NCBI GenBank assembly: GCA_038530285.1
Contig: JBCBCY010000017.1
Location: 1 to 64,000, forward strand
Reading direction: 5' to 3'
DNA length: 64,000 nucleotides
DNA from: JASJAR01 sp038530285
GTDB lineage: Bacteria; Pseudomonadota; Alphaproteobacteria; Rhodobacterales; Rhodobacteraceae
Below, piece by piece: positions 1 to 7,600 of the stretch. The notes beneath the pieces were generated by a model, which was given only the letters and a program-made list of their open reading frames with translations, was not told the origin of the DNA and did no database searches. Within the stretch, counting starts at the first letter, position 1, and every line of letters starts with the position of its first letter. The translations under genes and the position numbers were made by a program.

Positions 1-535
1 GTGGCGTTGAGATCATGCGGCTGGCACGGTCAGCGGCTGCTGCATAGGCAATCAGCACGAGCGCCCATACTCCGATGATGATCAGGCTAAGTTGAAACGC
101 AGCGACCAGAGTGATGGCCGATACGTCTATCACCGCAGGAAGCAAGGCGATGTAAAACCCAATAGCCTTTGGGTTCCCGAGCGGCAGCAAAGTCCCGAGA
201 CCAAATAGTTTCATACCCTCGCCCTGTGGTGCAACAGTGGACATTTTCACGGGCTTCGCTGTCCACATTTTGTAAGCAAGATAGAGTAGATAGGCGATAC
301 CGACCCATTTGATGACAGCGAAGAAGGGTCCCATCGCTGCGGCCAGTGCAGCAAGGCCCGCGACGGCAAGGGCAAACAATATCAGATCGCCAAGAACAAG
401 CCCGCCGATGAAGGGCAAAGTCCGTCTCAGTCCGGTTGTAGCTCCCTTAGCTACAACCGCCGCCGACGCAGGACCAGGCTAGATCGAGTCCACCAAAAAA
501 ATGAGCGTGAACGCTATAACCAATTCGAACTGCAA
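1..535 (-). pseudogene. LysE/RhtB-family amino-acid exporter, interrupted by an in-frame stop and cut by the window edge
   Basis: Read on the minus strand from a TTG at 533-535 with AAGGAG eight bases upstream, the frame gives MQFELVIAFTL..VDSI, then a TAG (plus-strand CTA at 479-481), then continues PGPASAAVVAKGATTGLRRTL to the left edge with no other stop. LysE/RhtB exporters carry exactly this N-terminal helix followed by a conserved PGP and a glycine-rich second helix, so the stop sits directly before the PGP. The rest has the expected hydrophobic helices and the loop motif LGNPKAIGFY. The family exports amino acids or homoserine-type compounds across the inner membrane. The C-terminus lies outside the window. 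A nonsense mutation is the simplest reading; a sequencing error or a downstream start with loss of the first helix are alternatives. Family assignment is confident; loss of function is inferred. Confidence 0.75.
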
Positions 536-612
536 AGCTTTGTCTCCTTGTTAATCTGTTGAACGGTAGCACGCCTTTCTGCATCTGCGAGAAGAAACGC
601 GGTTTGGTAGGT

Positions 613-726
613 ATGGGGCTCATAGCGGTCATCCGACACTTTCGGTCAGGCATTTTTGCAGTTCGGCGCGTCGGATTGCAGCTCAGCGGACGAAGCACCA
701 TTTCGCTGCGGCTGCGCAAAGGTCCG
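613..726 (+). repeat. Dispersed intergenic repeat, copy 1
   Basis: The core GGGCTCATAGCGGTCATCCG at 616-635 continues with ACACTTTCGGTCAGGC and TTTTTGCAGTTCGGCG. It matches the copy near 15.36 kb at about 50 of 54 positions and ends like it in AAGGTCCG. It lies in a gene-free spacer between the LysE pseudogene and the secreted-protein gene. Confidence 0.75.
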
Positions 727-817
727 CTATCTGGCCTTGCGTTTTCATTTATCAGAACAGTTTAGGTGCAGCCCTAACTTCCAGTTTCGACAGCCAACGG
801 AATGGCAGGAGCGCTAG

Positions 818-1237
818 TCAGAAATCAAAGCTGAACTCTTCGCATTTGTTTATGTAACCATCTGGGGATCGGCTAATGAATTCTGGATTTTGATCTATAA
901 ACTCATCGTAGGTCATAATGGCGTATCCAGGACCATCTAAGTTGAGCAATTCCCTAATAACAATATCATCTGCTGCCACCAATTTCCATTTACGGCTCTC
1001 ATCAACAGGTCGCCTAATGTGTGTTCCCTTAGGAATAATTGTTGTTTCTGTGGCTGCACTGTAACGAGGATTTAGTGCTTTGAACTCATCGAAACTCATC
1101 CACTCGAAGCCGCAGACATGACGAATAGCGTCCCCAGCTGGTTGATCCTTAGAATTAATATATGTCTCAGTCTCCTGAGCGTAGCTCGATCCAGCAGAGA
1201 GAAAGGCCAAAAAAATTACGCTAAAAAAAAGCTTCAT
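818..1237 (-). CDS. Small secreted protein with two internal repeats, unknown function
   Basis: 139 residues. The first 20 residues (MKLFFSVIFLAFLSAGSSYA) form a clear Sec signal peptide with an AxA-like cleavage site, so the mature protein is probably periplasmic. The start is supported by GGGAG upstream of the ATG at 1235-1237. Two related segments are visible: CGFEWMSFDEFKALNPRY (about 42-59) and GPGYAIMTYDEFIDQNPEF (about 102-120), both of the form M-[ST]-[FY]-DEF-x4-NP-[YF]. The first is followed by IIPKGTHIRRP, which recalls the end of a LysM repeat, but the match is too weak to call. Base composition is more AT-rich than the housekeeping genes of the window, suggesting recent acquisition. 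It is flanked by spacers with dispersed repeats and has no functional neighbours. I do not recognise a family. Confidence 0.65.
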   Translation of the reverse strand: MKLFFSVIFLAFLSAGSSYAQETETYINSKDQPAGDAIRHVCGFEWMSFDEFKALNPRYSAATETTIIPKGTHIRRPVDESRKWKLVAADDIVIRELLNLDGPGYAIMTYDEFIDQNPEFISRSPDGYINKCEEFSFDF

Positions 1238-1795
1238 ATGAACTCCCGATTTAGTTTTATCGCGTATCAGAAGGGTCGCCGCTATCCAATATCAAGGCCA
1301 ATTTTTTGCATATACTTGACCTGTCCTCACGGTGGGACGCTCCGCGTTCATATGTAGCGCTGCGTTGCGACCACCCAGATGATCGGAGGCGGCTTTCGAA
1401 TAGGTTTAGGACTGAGGCGACGCAAGCGACGTTCGCACATCCCGCAGCATCCGTCAGTTTGGGCTCATACCGGTCATCTGACGGTTTCAGTCAGACTTTT
1501 TCGTCGCCTGCGGGCCGCTAAGGTCCGCCATGCGGACAAAGCTGTCCTTGACCCAAGCGCATCAAAAGTCCGCTTTGCCTAGCACTTGTTGAGTAGCGCT
1601 CTGGACAGGCATTTTTGCAAACGGTCTTTGCGATCTTCTCTGGCGCTTTGACGCTCAGGATTCGGTAAATTCGCATCATCGCTGAAATGGAAAGCCAACA
1701 GCAACTGACGGTAACGGGCGTTGTGTCCGTCACCGGCAGATCCCCTACGGCCTCTTGACAGCCACCGGAACGCCAAAAAAGGAAAGGAAACCTCA
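1238..1795. other. Gene-free spacer of about 560 bp
   Basis: No credible coding frame. It holds the promoter side of the secreted-protein gene (AT-rich, about 1240-1320) and one copy of the dispersed repeat (about 1445-1531). The remainder up to the sulfotransferase ribosome binding site shows nothing I can identify. Confidence 0.5.
1445..1531 (+). repeat. Dispersed intergenic repeat, copy 2
   Basis: Shares CAGCAT at the left side, then TTTGGGCTCATACCGGTCAT, CTGACGGTTTCAGTCAGACT and TTTTTCG with the copies near 0.6, 15.36 and 16.6 kb, and ends in AAGGTCCG like copies 1 and 3. Same orientation as the other copies. Confidence 0.7.
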
Positions 1796-2437
1796 ATGTC
1801 CCTGAAGATCATCGGAACCGGAATGAGCCGCACCGGCACCTTGTCCACCAAGACTGCTCTTGAGGCCCTCGGCTTTGGTCCGTGTCATCACATGATGGAA
1901 TTGTTCGCAAATCCCGCCCAAGTGGAAAAATGGGTCGAGGTTGCGCGCTGCGAACCCATCGAGTGGGGAACCGTCTTTGAAGGCTATAGGTCGCAGGTTG
2001 ATTTCCCCGGTGGCCGCGTCTGGCAACAGACCATCACCGCTTTTCCAGATGCCAAGGTGCTGCATACCGAACGCCCTGAAGAAGAATGGTGGGCCAGCTT
2101 TAGCAAGACCGTTCTGAAGGTTTGGGCCAATCATCAGCGGCTGACCCAGAACATGCCACCGCACATCCAGGACATCTTTGCAAAGCTCACGCCCTTCTAC
2201 ATCGACGACACGTTCGGGGGCATGCCCGACAAGGAGATGGCGCTGACGGCTTACCGGCGGAACAACCGCCTAGTGCGCGAACTTGTGCCCGCCGACCGAC
2301 TTCTGGTGTTCACGCCATCCGAGGGCTGGGGCCCTTTGTGCGATTTTCTGAACGTTCCGGTCCCGGCGACCCCGTTCCCGCGCAGCAACGGCCGCGACGA
2401 ATTCTGGGACAACTTTGAGGAAGAACCCGCCGACTGA
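1796..2437 (+). CDS. Sulfotransferase family protein (P-loop, Sulfotransfer_4-like)
   Basis: 213 residues. The N-terminus LKIIGTGMSRTGTLSTK (residues 3-19) is the PAPS-binding loop of the small sulfotransferase family that includes eukaryotic NAD-dependent epimerase-like sulfotransferases; the family also keeps the CHHM and FPGGRVWQ segments seen here and the ends TERPEEEWW and YRRNNRLV that lie around the second substrate loop. The frame is open from 1721, but the ATG at 1796 is preferred because GGAAAGGAAA precedes it and the P-loop then sits at the usual distance from the N-terminus. The family is predicted to move sulfonate from PAPS to a hydroxyl or amine; the acceptor cannot be told. 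It stands alone, 65 bp before a secreted barrel-like protein on the same strand. Confidence 0.82.
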   Translation: MSLKIIGTGMSRTGTLSTKTALEALGFGPCHHMMELFANPAQVEKWVEVARCEPIEWGTVFEGYRSQVDFPGGRVWQQTITAFPDAKVLHTERPEEEWWASFSKTVLKVWANHQRLTQNMPPHIQDIFAKLTPFYIDDTFGGMPDKEMALTAYRRNNRLVRELVPADRLLVFTPSEGWGPLCDFLNVPVPATPFPRSNGRDEFWDNFEEEPAD

Positions 2438-2502
2438 CGGCGCCCCCACCGAGCCCCTGACAACGGCAAACCTTTAATCACCCCTTTTAAATGGAGCTAA
2501 AA

Positions 2503-2910
2503 ATGAAACGATTTCACCTTGCGGCGATCTTAACGCTCGCCAGTCTTCAACCTGTTGCAGCGGAACCGACGTCCCAGCCTGTCTGGATGATGGTCCAGCA
2601 TGACGTCGATGACATCCCTGCATGGCGTGAGGTGTTCGATGGCGGACTATCTGTTCGGCAAGACGCAGGCGAGCTGCAATTTGAGATCCTGACGATGTCG
2701 ATCTTTCCGAATTCGGTGATCGGGATCTTCGAGTGGACGAACGAAGAGGCCGCATTGGCTTTCGTCAACAGTTCGTCAGTCCGCGCCGCGATGGCATCTG
2801 CCGGCGTGACTTCCGAGCCTGTCATCTCGATCCACGAAAACGATCCGCGCTATTGGAACACCTCAGACGATCCTGCTGCGACTTCTGCAAACATAGCATC
2901 AAGTGACTGA
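2503..2910 (+). CDS. Exported small protein with an antibiotic-monooxygenase-like (dimeric alpha/beta barrel) fold, tentative
   Basis: 135 residues from the ATG at 2503; the alternative ATG at 2491 is rejected because GGAGC (2492-2496) lies at ribosome-binding distance only from 2503. Residues 1-20 form a signal peptide ending in AAE. The body WMMVQHDVDDIPAWREVFDG, then MSIFPNSVIGIFEW and a C-terminal EPVISIHEN, has the strand-helix-strand pattern of ABM/cyclase-type barrels, where VxDxxxWRxxFD is common. It may be co-transcribed with the upstream sulfotransferase. The substrate is unknown and the fold assignment is by pattern only. Confidence 0.55.
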   Translation: MKRFHLAAILTLASLQPVAAEPTSQPVWMMVQHDVDDIPAWREVFDGGLSVRQDAGELQFEILTMSIFPNSVIGIFEWTNEEAALAFVNSSSVRAAMASAGVTSEPVISIHENDPRYWNTSDDPAATSANIASSD

Positions 2911-2926
2911 GGTGATACACGTCACG

Positions 2927-3820
2927 TCAGGCCCCGGAAAGAAGTGCAGTCCGCTCGCGCAGATAAGGGACCAGCGCGTCAAGAACCGTCCGCACCTTGG
3001 CTGAGCCACGGGCGGTTTCGTGGTAAAGCACCCAACTTTCCATCTGGTCGAAAGGTTCGGGAAAAACGCGCTCTAGACCCTCGCAGGCGTCGCCAACAAA
3101 ACAGAATAGTGCCCCGATCCCATCGCCTTGTTCGATAATGATCCGCGCTGAGTCCGAGTTCTCGACACGCGTGGCAGGCTGGTCCGGGTCAGCGAATTGT
3201 TCGATCCAACCAAAAGCCCGCATCGGCAGGAGCGGCGTCCCGTACTGAACGAGTTGATGCGTGCTGAGGTCTTCCAAGGTCGCTGGTCGGCCGGTACGGA
3301 CCAGATAGTCATTCGATGCATAAAGGCAGCTGCCCCAAGTGAACGAATAGGCGACGACGATCCCTGGGTCTGTCGGTGCAATCGTTCTTACGGAGATATC
3401 TGCATCACCTTTAGCAAGATCAACACTGGCGAAAGAGCTCATCAATTCGATGTGCAGGCCCGGGAAGGCATTCATCACCTGCCGTGCGAGCGGACGCAGA
3501 AGATGCACGGCCGTCTGGACGCAAGCGATCCGCACCGTACCTGCAGGGTTGTCGCGCATAGACCGCACGGAGCTTGTCGTTGCACTGATTTTGGCATCCA
3601 TATCTTCCGCCGCATCAAGGACAGCGCGTCCTTCGGCAGTGAACTGGAACTTGCCGCCGCCCCGGACAATCAGGGGTGCGCCAAAGACCTCTTCGGCTGT
3701 GGCAAGGCGGCGACTAACGGTCGATGCGTCAATCCCGAGCAGTTTCGCAGCACCAGTGACTGACCCACTTTTTGAGAGTGCGAGAATGATCCGAAAATCG
3801 CTCCAGTTCGGCTCTGCCAT
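2927..3820 (-). CDS. LysR-family transcriptional regulator
   Basis: 297 residues. The N-terminal winged helix-turn-helix is plain: ALSKSGSVTGAAKLLGIDAS followed by TVSRRLATAEEVFGAPL. The rest matches the periplasmic-binding-like effector domain of the group that uses a short N-terminal DFRIILAL start (activators related to the GcvA/other AsnC-free LysR group). The start ATG lies at 3818-3820, 13 bp downstream of the stop of the Dabb gene on the same strand, so the two are probably one transcription unit. Its target is unknown; the convergent sulfotransferase pair is a possible regulon but nothing in the sequence proves it. Confidence 0.88.
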   Translation of the reverse strand: MAEPNWSDFRIILALSKSGSVTGAAKLLGIDASTVSRRLATAEEVFGAPLIVRGGGKFQFTAEGRAVLDAAEDMDAKISATTSSVRSMRDNPAGTVRIACVQTAVHLLRPLARQVMNAFPGLHIELMSSFASVDLAKGDADISVRTIAPTDPGIVVAYSFTWGSCLYASNDYLVRTGRPATLEDLSTHQLVQYGTPLLPMRAFGWIEQFADPDQPATRVENSDSARIIIEQGDGIGALFCFVGDACEGLERVFPEPFDQMESWVLYHETARGSAKVRTVLDALVPYLRERTALLSGA

Positions 3821-3833
3821 CTACCGTGCGTGC

Positions 3834-4127
3834 CTACATTTCATGCTGAATCGCTGCGAGTTTGGCCGTCACATGCTTCGCATGGTCTTCGACGTAAACC
3901 TTATGGATGTCGCTCGATACATATCTGCGAAACGCGTCCATGTCCTCAAAGTCCGCGACAAGGGCGGCGTCGTGGTGGTTCGGGCCGCTGCCGACGTTCG
4001 TACCGAGGGTGAAGGAAAGCACCTCTTCGCTTGTCTCGCACAAGTTCGTCACGGCGGCGCGCCAAGCCGTTAGCTGCGCCTCCGAAGCTTCAGACTTGAA
4101 TGAAACAAGTACGATATGGCGTAGCAT
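3834..4127 (-). CDS. Dabb (stress-responsive A/B barrel) family protein
   Basis: 97 residues from the ATG at 4125-4127, chosen over the upstream in-frame ATG at 4148 because AAAAGGAG stands five bases before it and because the family begins with MLRHIVL. Typical features are present: LRHIVLVSFK at the start, the middle SFTLGTNVG and the end YVEDHAKHV. Dabb proteins form dimeric ferredoxin-like barrels; some are enzymes of small aromatic or polyketide metabolism, many have no assigned function. It is followed after 13 bp by a LysR gene. Confidence 0.8.
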   Translation of the reverse strand: MLRHIVLVSFKSEASEAQLTAWRAAVTNLCETSEEVLSFTLGTNVGSGPNHHDAALVADFEDMDAFRRYVSSDIHKVYVEDHAKHVTAKLAAIQHEM

Positions 4128-4765
4128 GAATTCTCCTTTTGATTTCAATCAGCTTGGACATCTGCAAATACTTTTTCAAGTGCGAATAAACGTCTTTGCG
4201 TGTAGCCCCAGCATTTCTGGCAATCCGCGTAAGCCGAAGCTGACATTCGCTACAATGCAGAATGGCTGCAAGATGGGCTCCTACCGGTCGTTCGCTGCCC
4301 ATGCGAGGGCTTGTAGGCGACTCAATGGCTCCTCTGCGGCCTTTGCTGCCGTTGCCCTTCTCAAAACGAACGGCTGCTTTACACGCTTTGCGACGGTAGT
4401 GAAAAACAGCAAGGGCGGGATGCAGACCTTCGCTGCAATCGCAAACTGGCCAAGTGGCTTCAATTAGAGCCGACATTCAACTGACACTGAAATCAGCAAA
4501 TCTTCTGCACCGCCGCAGTTCGGCATCGAAACCCAAAGTGACCGATGCTGCAAAGAGCGCGAAAGGCAGCCACGACCGGACCCGGGTCCTCGCTTCTCTA
4601 TTGGTGAACGCCAGCTAAACGAGACAGACTGACACTCACGGGATTGCATAGAACTGTGTGGGTTTCGATCTTAGTGGTGAGCGATATGCTCCGACCGCTT
4701 CTGCTTCGCCTATTATGTGGCCGGATCGAACACCCCTCAATTCCTAGCAACCCACGCAACGGGCA
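4128..4765. other. Gene-free spacer of about 640 bp with degenerate repeat fragments
   Basis: No frame in this stretch looks like a protein; the longest (minus strand, about 4090-4476) has no recognisable domain and runs into the Dabb gene. A segment at 4273-4300 (TGGGCTCCTACCGGTCGTTC) resembles the core of the dispersed repeat family, and CCCAAAGTGACCGATGCTGC near 4532-4552 looks like a fragment in the opposite orientation. I see no terminator for atzF that I would defend. Confidence 0.45.
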
Positions 4766-6586
4766 TCAGTTCGCATATCCTTCTTTTTGGAGGATATCCA
4801 AGTACCCACGCCATCCTTTTGACGCAGTGATATCCTCCGCTTGCAGCGTCGCCAAATGCTCGACAAGGAATCCTTTTACCGTCCGCCCATCTGCCAGTTT
4901 CACAGTTCCAATGCACAATGGATCTGGAATCCCTACCATAAAGCTTCCGAAGTGCTCTGATGGCATCGCCCAAATCTCAAGGTCGATCGATTGACCGTCT
5001 GGCGACAGCAAAAGCCCCGGCCGGTGGGGCGGGCCGCCGGGCAAGGCGAAGAAGCGGTATTCTGGTGCTGTTGAAGTGGCTTCCAAAAAACGCGCGCCGC
5101 GGTCTGTCAGTTGGGGGTTGAGCGGCAGGCCGGACATGTGGGCGCCCACGACAGCGATGGCAATTTCTCCCGCGCAGGCGTGGGCTGGCGCACTGATCGG
5201 GGCAGGCAAGGACGCTTGTGTTGCTCCCAGTTTTGGCGCTGCCTCCTGGTGAAGTCGCATGGCGAGGGCTGCAGCCAATCCGTCCTGACCCGCGCGGGCC
5301 AAAAGGGTCACGCTGCCGGGGCGCTCGTCTGATCGTGGGCCGGTCGGCACGGCGATGCCGCAAAAATCCATAAGGTTAACGAAGTTGGTATAGGTCCCGA
5401 GGCGCGAATTGGGCGTAACCGGGTCCGCCTCAAGATCCGCGACTGAATAGAACGTCGGGATCGTTGGAACACACAAAAGATCAAGCCCCTCCATTGCAGT
5501 GTCCGCGACGCGTTTTAGGTCAGCCAGCTTGTACAGGCCGCGGAAGGCATCGGCGGCAGAGTATTTTTCCGCCGCTCCAACAATCGCTTGGGTCACAGGG
5601 TGGATCGCGTCGGGTGCGGTTCGCATTAAGTCTTCGATGACGGTCATCCGTTCGGCCACCCATGCCCCCTCGTAAAGCATTGCAGCAACATCATAAAACG
5701 GGGTGAAGTCCAACTCGACGACCTTGGTGCCTTGCGCCTTCAAGCCCGCGACGGTTTGTGCGAAGGCGGCTGCCTGCACGGCGTCGCCGCAAAACTCGAT
5801 ACTGCCCGCGTCGGGGATCCCGATGGCCAGCGATGATGGTGGTGGACCAAGCGGGGCAACCGCGATGCTGCGTGCATAGGCGTCTTTTGGATCGTATTGT
5901 GCCGCAACTTCGAATGTTGCCCAAGCATCGGCCACTGTGAGCGCGAAGATGGATATCGTGTCCAGCGTGCGGCAAGCGGGCACGACGCCCCGGGCCGACA
6001 ACGCACCAAGAGTTGGTTTCAACCCGACGATGTTATTCAGCGCCGCCGGAACCCGACCCGACCCGGCGGTATCGGTGCCAAGAGCGAAGGTCACGATCCC
6101 ACGTGCAACCGCCACTCCGGATCCCGATGAGGACCCACCCGGCACGATGTCGGGATCAATAGCGTTGCGGGGGATCGGATAGGGCGTGCGCACGCCAACC
6201 AGTCCCGTTGCAAACTGATCAAGGTTGGTCTTGCCCAAGGGGATCGCACCGGCCTCGCGCAGGGTCGCCACCACGAACGCATCCTCTTTGGGCTCATAGG
6301 CATACGCCGGGCAAGCGGCGGTGGTGGGCGCCCCGGCAAGATCGATATTGTCCTTGATTGCAAACGGCAAACCCCACAACGGGTACTTTTCGGGATCAAA
6401 AGGCGGCAGAGCGTTGGCCTCGGCGACAAGATCGGACTGGGTGCGCAGATGCAGGAAAATGCCCGGATCGGCGGCGTCCGCCAAGCGTCGCAAAGCCTCC
6501 AGAAGAACTTCGTCGGGCAACGTCGAACCGCCGTAAGCCGTGTGCAGCGATGTTTTGTCAAAACTCAGGTCTTTCAAGGCGCTCAC
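4766..6586 (-). CDS. atzF: Allophanate hydrolase
   Basis: 606 residues, the length of AtzF/DUR-type allophanate hydrolases. The enzyme splits allophanate (urea-1-carboxylate) into two ammonia and two CO2, the last step of biuret, cyanurate and urea-carboxylase pathways. The amidase domain (about 1-440) has the catalytic lysine in FAIKDNID (K78), the Ser-rich PGGSSSGSG loop (149-157) and the nucleophile in GTDTAGSGR (S176). The C-terminal domain (about 470-606: AIAVVGAHMSGLPLN ... GTVKLADGRTVKGFLVE) is the allophanate-specific domain absent from ordinary amidases. It starts with GTG, and the GTGA overlaps the cupin stop by four bases, so it is the last gene of the long operon. Confidence 0.93.
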   Translation of the reverse strand: MSALKDLSFDKTSLHTAYGGSTLPDEVLLEALRRLADAADPGIFLHLRTQSDLVAEANALPPFDPEKYPLWGLPFAIKDNIDLAGAPTTAACPAYAYEPKEDAFVVATLREAGAIPLGKTNLDQFATGLVGVRTPYPIPRNAIDPDIVPGGSSSGSGVAVARGIVTFALGTDTAGSGRVPAALNNIVGLKPTLGALSARGVVPACRTLDTISIFALTVADAWATFEVAAQYDPKDAYARSIAVAPLGPPPSSLAIGIPDAGSIEFCGDAVQAAAFAQTVAGLKAQGTKVVELDFTPFYDVAAMLYEGAWVAERMTVIEDLMRTAPDAIHPVTQAIVGAAEKYSAADAFRGLYKLADLKRVADTAMEGLDLLCVPTIPTFYSVADLEADPVTPNSRLGTYTNFVNLMDFCGIAVPTGPRSDERPGSVTLLARAGQDGLAAALAMRLHQEAAPKLGATQASLPAPISAPAHACAGEIAIAVVGAHMSGLPLNPQLTDRGARFLEATSTAPEYRFFALPGGPPHRPGLLLSPDGQSIDLEIWAMPSEHFGSFMVGIPDPLCIGTVKLADGRTVKGFLVEHLATLQAEDITASKGWRGYLDILQKEGYAN

Positions 6587-6942
6587 GGGTTATCCTCATC
6601 CAGTACCTTGACCGGGCGCTCCCACGTGATCAGGATCACGCAGCCGTGCTCGGACCACACCGAATGCGAGGTGCCTTCGGGGTTCAGGACAAGGTCGCCG
6701 GTTTTGTAGGTGCCACGTTCATCACTTTGGCTGCCGTCCAGAACGAGGATGGTTTCAAGGCCTGTGTGCAGATGATACGGAACGCGCGCGCCGGGAGCGT
6801 ACTTCAAAAGGGCAATAGCCGGGTCTTCCCGGCGCAGGTGGCAAATTTCGACACCGTCACGGAAGAGCCCGAAAGTAGCCGATTTCCAGCCTTCGCCCAG
6901 CATATCAGGGAGATGCGACGAAAGAGCGGGCGCCTTATCCAT
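6583..6942 (-). CDS. Cupin domain protein
   Basis: 119 residues from the ATG at 6940-6942, which overlaps the stop of the preceding hydrolase by eight bases. The cupin core is visible: YHLHTGLETILVLDGSQSDE (motif 1 with two metal-binding histidines and a glutamate) and NPEGTSHSVWSEHG (motif 2). The ERGTYKTGDLVLNPEG layout resembles the ChrR-like cupin group. In this operon it may be a small metal-dependent enzyme, or help with a labile intermediate between biuret-type compounds and allophanate; neither is proven. Longer readings of the frame add an Arg-rich N-terminus that lies inside the neighbouring gene and are not credible. Confidence 0.8.
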   Translation of the reverse strand: MDKAPALSSHLPDMLGEGWKSATFGLFRDGVEICHLRREDPAIALLKYAPGARVPYHLHTGLETILVLDGSQSDERGTYKTGDLVLNPEGTSHSVWSEHGCVILITWERPVKVLDEDNP

Positions 6943-7600
6943 GGAGCGCGGCCTCGATTTGAGCCGTTGTCGCCGTCCATCCAACGATCGCGCCTTGGGC
7001 ACGGATCATGTCCATTGTGGCGGCTTTGAAGGCGGGGAAGTAACTTTCGGTCGCGTCCTCGGCCAAGAGGCATTCAAAACCGCGATCGTTGGCCTCTCGT
7101 ATGGTGGTCTGGACGCACACCTCGGTCGTCACACCAGAAAATATCAGTGTTTTGGTGCCAAGCTGGGCCAGATGATCGCCGAGGGGCGTGGCGTAGAACG
7201 CGCCTTTGCCCGGCTTGTCGAGCACCAGTTCACCAGCGATCGGCGCAAGTTCGGGGACGATGTCCGCGCCGGGCTCGCCCGCGATCAGGACGCGGCCCAT
7301 CGGGCCTGGGTCGCCGATCCGCAGGCTGGGTGATCCGCGGTCGCGCTTGGCGGGTGGGCAATCGGACAGGTCTGGTGCATGGCATTCGCGGGTGTGGATC
7401 ACGGGCAGGTTGGCAGAACGCGCCACTTCGATCAGGTGCGCGGTTGTCGGCACAATGGCCTGAAGCGGGGCGACGTCGTTGCCTAGGGTGGCGCCAAAGC
7501 CGCCCTCTTCGATGAAGTCGCGCTGCATATCGATGACGATCAAGGCGGTGGTCGCCGTATCAAAGGTCATCGGGAACGGCTCTGCAGCAACCTCGACCAT
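6935..7600 (-). CDS. Isochorismatase-like cysteine hydrolase, candidate triuret/biuret-type amidohydrolase
   Basis: 221 residues. The Asp-Lys-Cys triad of the family is complete: D24 in IVIDMQRDF, K129 in DKPGKGAF and C162 in VTTEVCVQTT. It is clearly a paralogue of the biuret hydrolase encoded two genes upstream (same HTRE.H.PDLSD and GEPG.DI.PEL motifs). Known relatives hydrolyse N-carbamoyl compounds: biuret, triuret, N-carbamoylsarcosine, ureidoacrylate. The presence of a biuret hydrolase and an allophanate hydrolase in the same operon makes a triuret hydrolase role attractive, since triuret degradation uses two such paralogues in series, but this is inference. The start codon shares one base with the stop of the ABC ATPase gene (TGATG). 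Confidence 0.85.
   Translation of the reverse strand: MVEVAAEPFPMTFDTATTALIVIDMQRDFIEEGGFGATLGNDVAPLQAIVPTTAHLIEVARSANLPVIHTRECHAPDLSDCPPAKRDRGSPSLRIGDPGPMGRVLIAGEPGADIVPELAPIAGELVLDKPGKGAFYATPLGDHLAQLGTKTLIFSGVTTEVCVQTTIREANDRGFECLLAEDATESYFPAFKAATMDMIRAQGAIVGWTATTAQIEAALHG

Noticed and set aside
2122..2418. Plus-strand frame of 98 residues inside the sulfotransferase gene
   Set aside because: Alternative frame of a real gene with no independent evidence.
4090..4476. 128-residue minus-strand frame between atzF and the Dabb gene
   Set aside because: Overlaps the Dabb start, consists partly of repeat-like DNA and has no domain.
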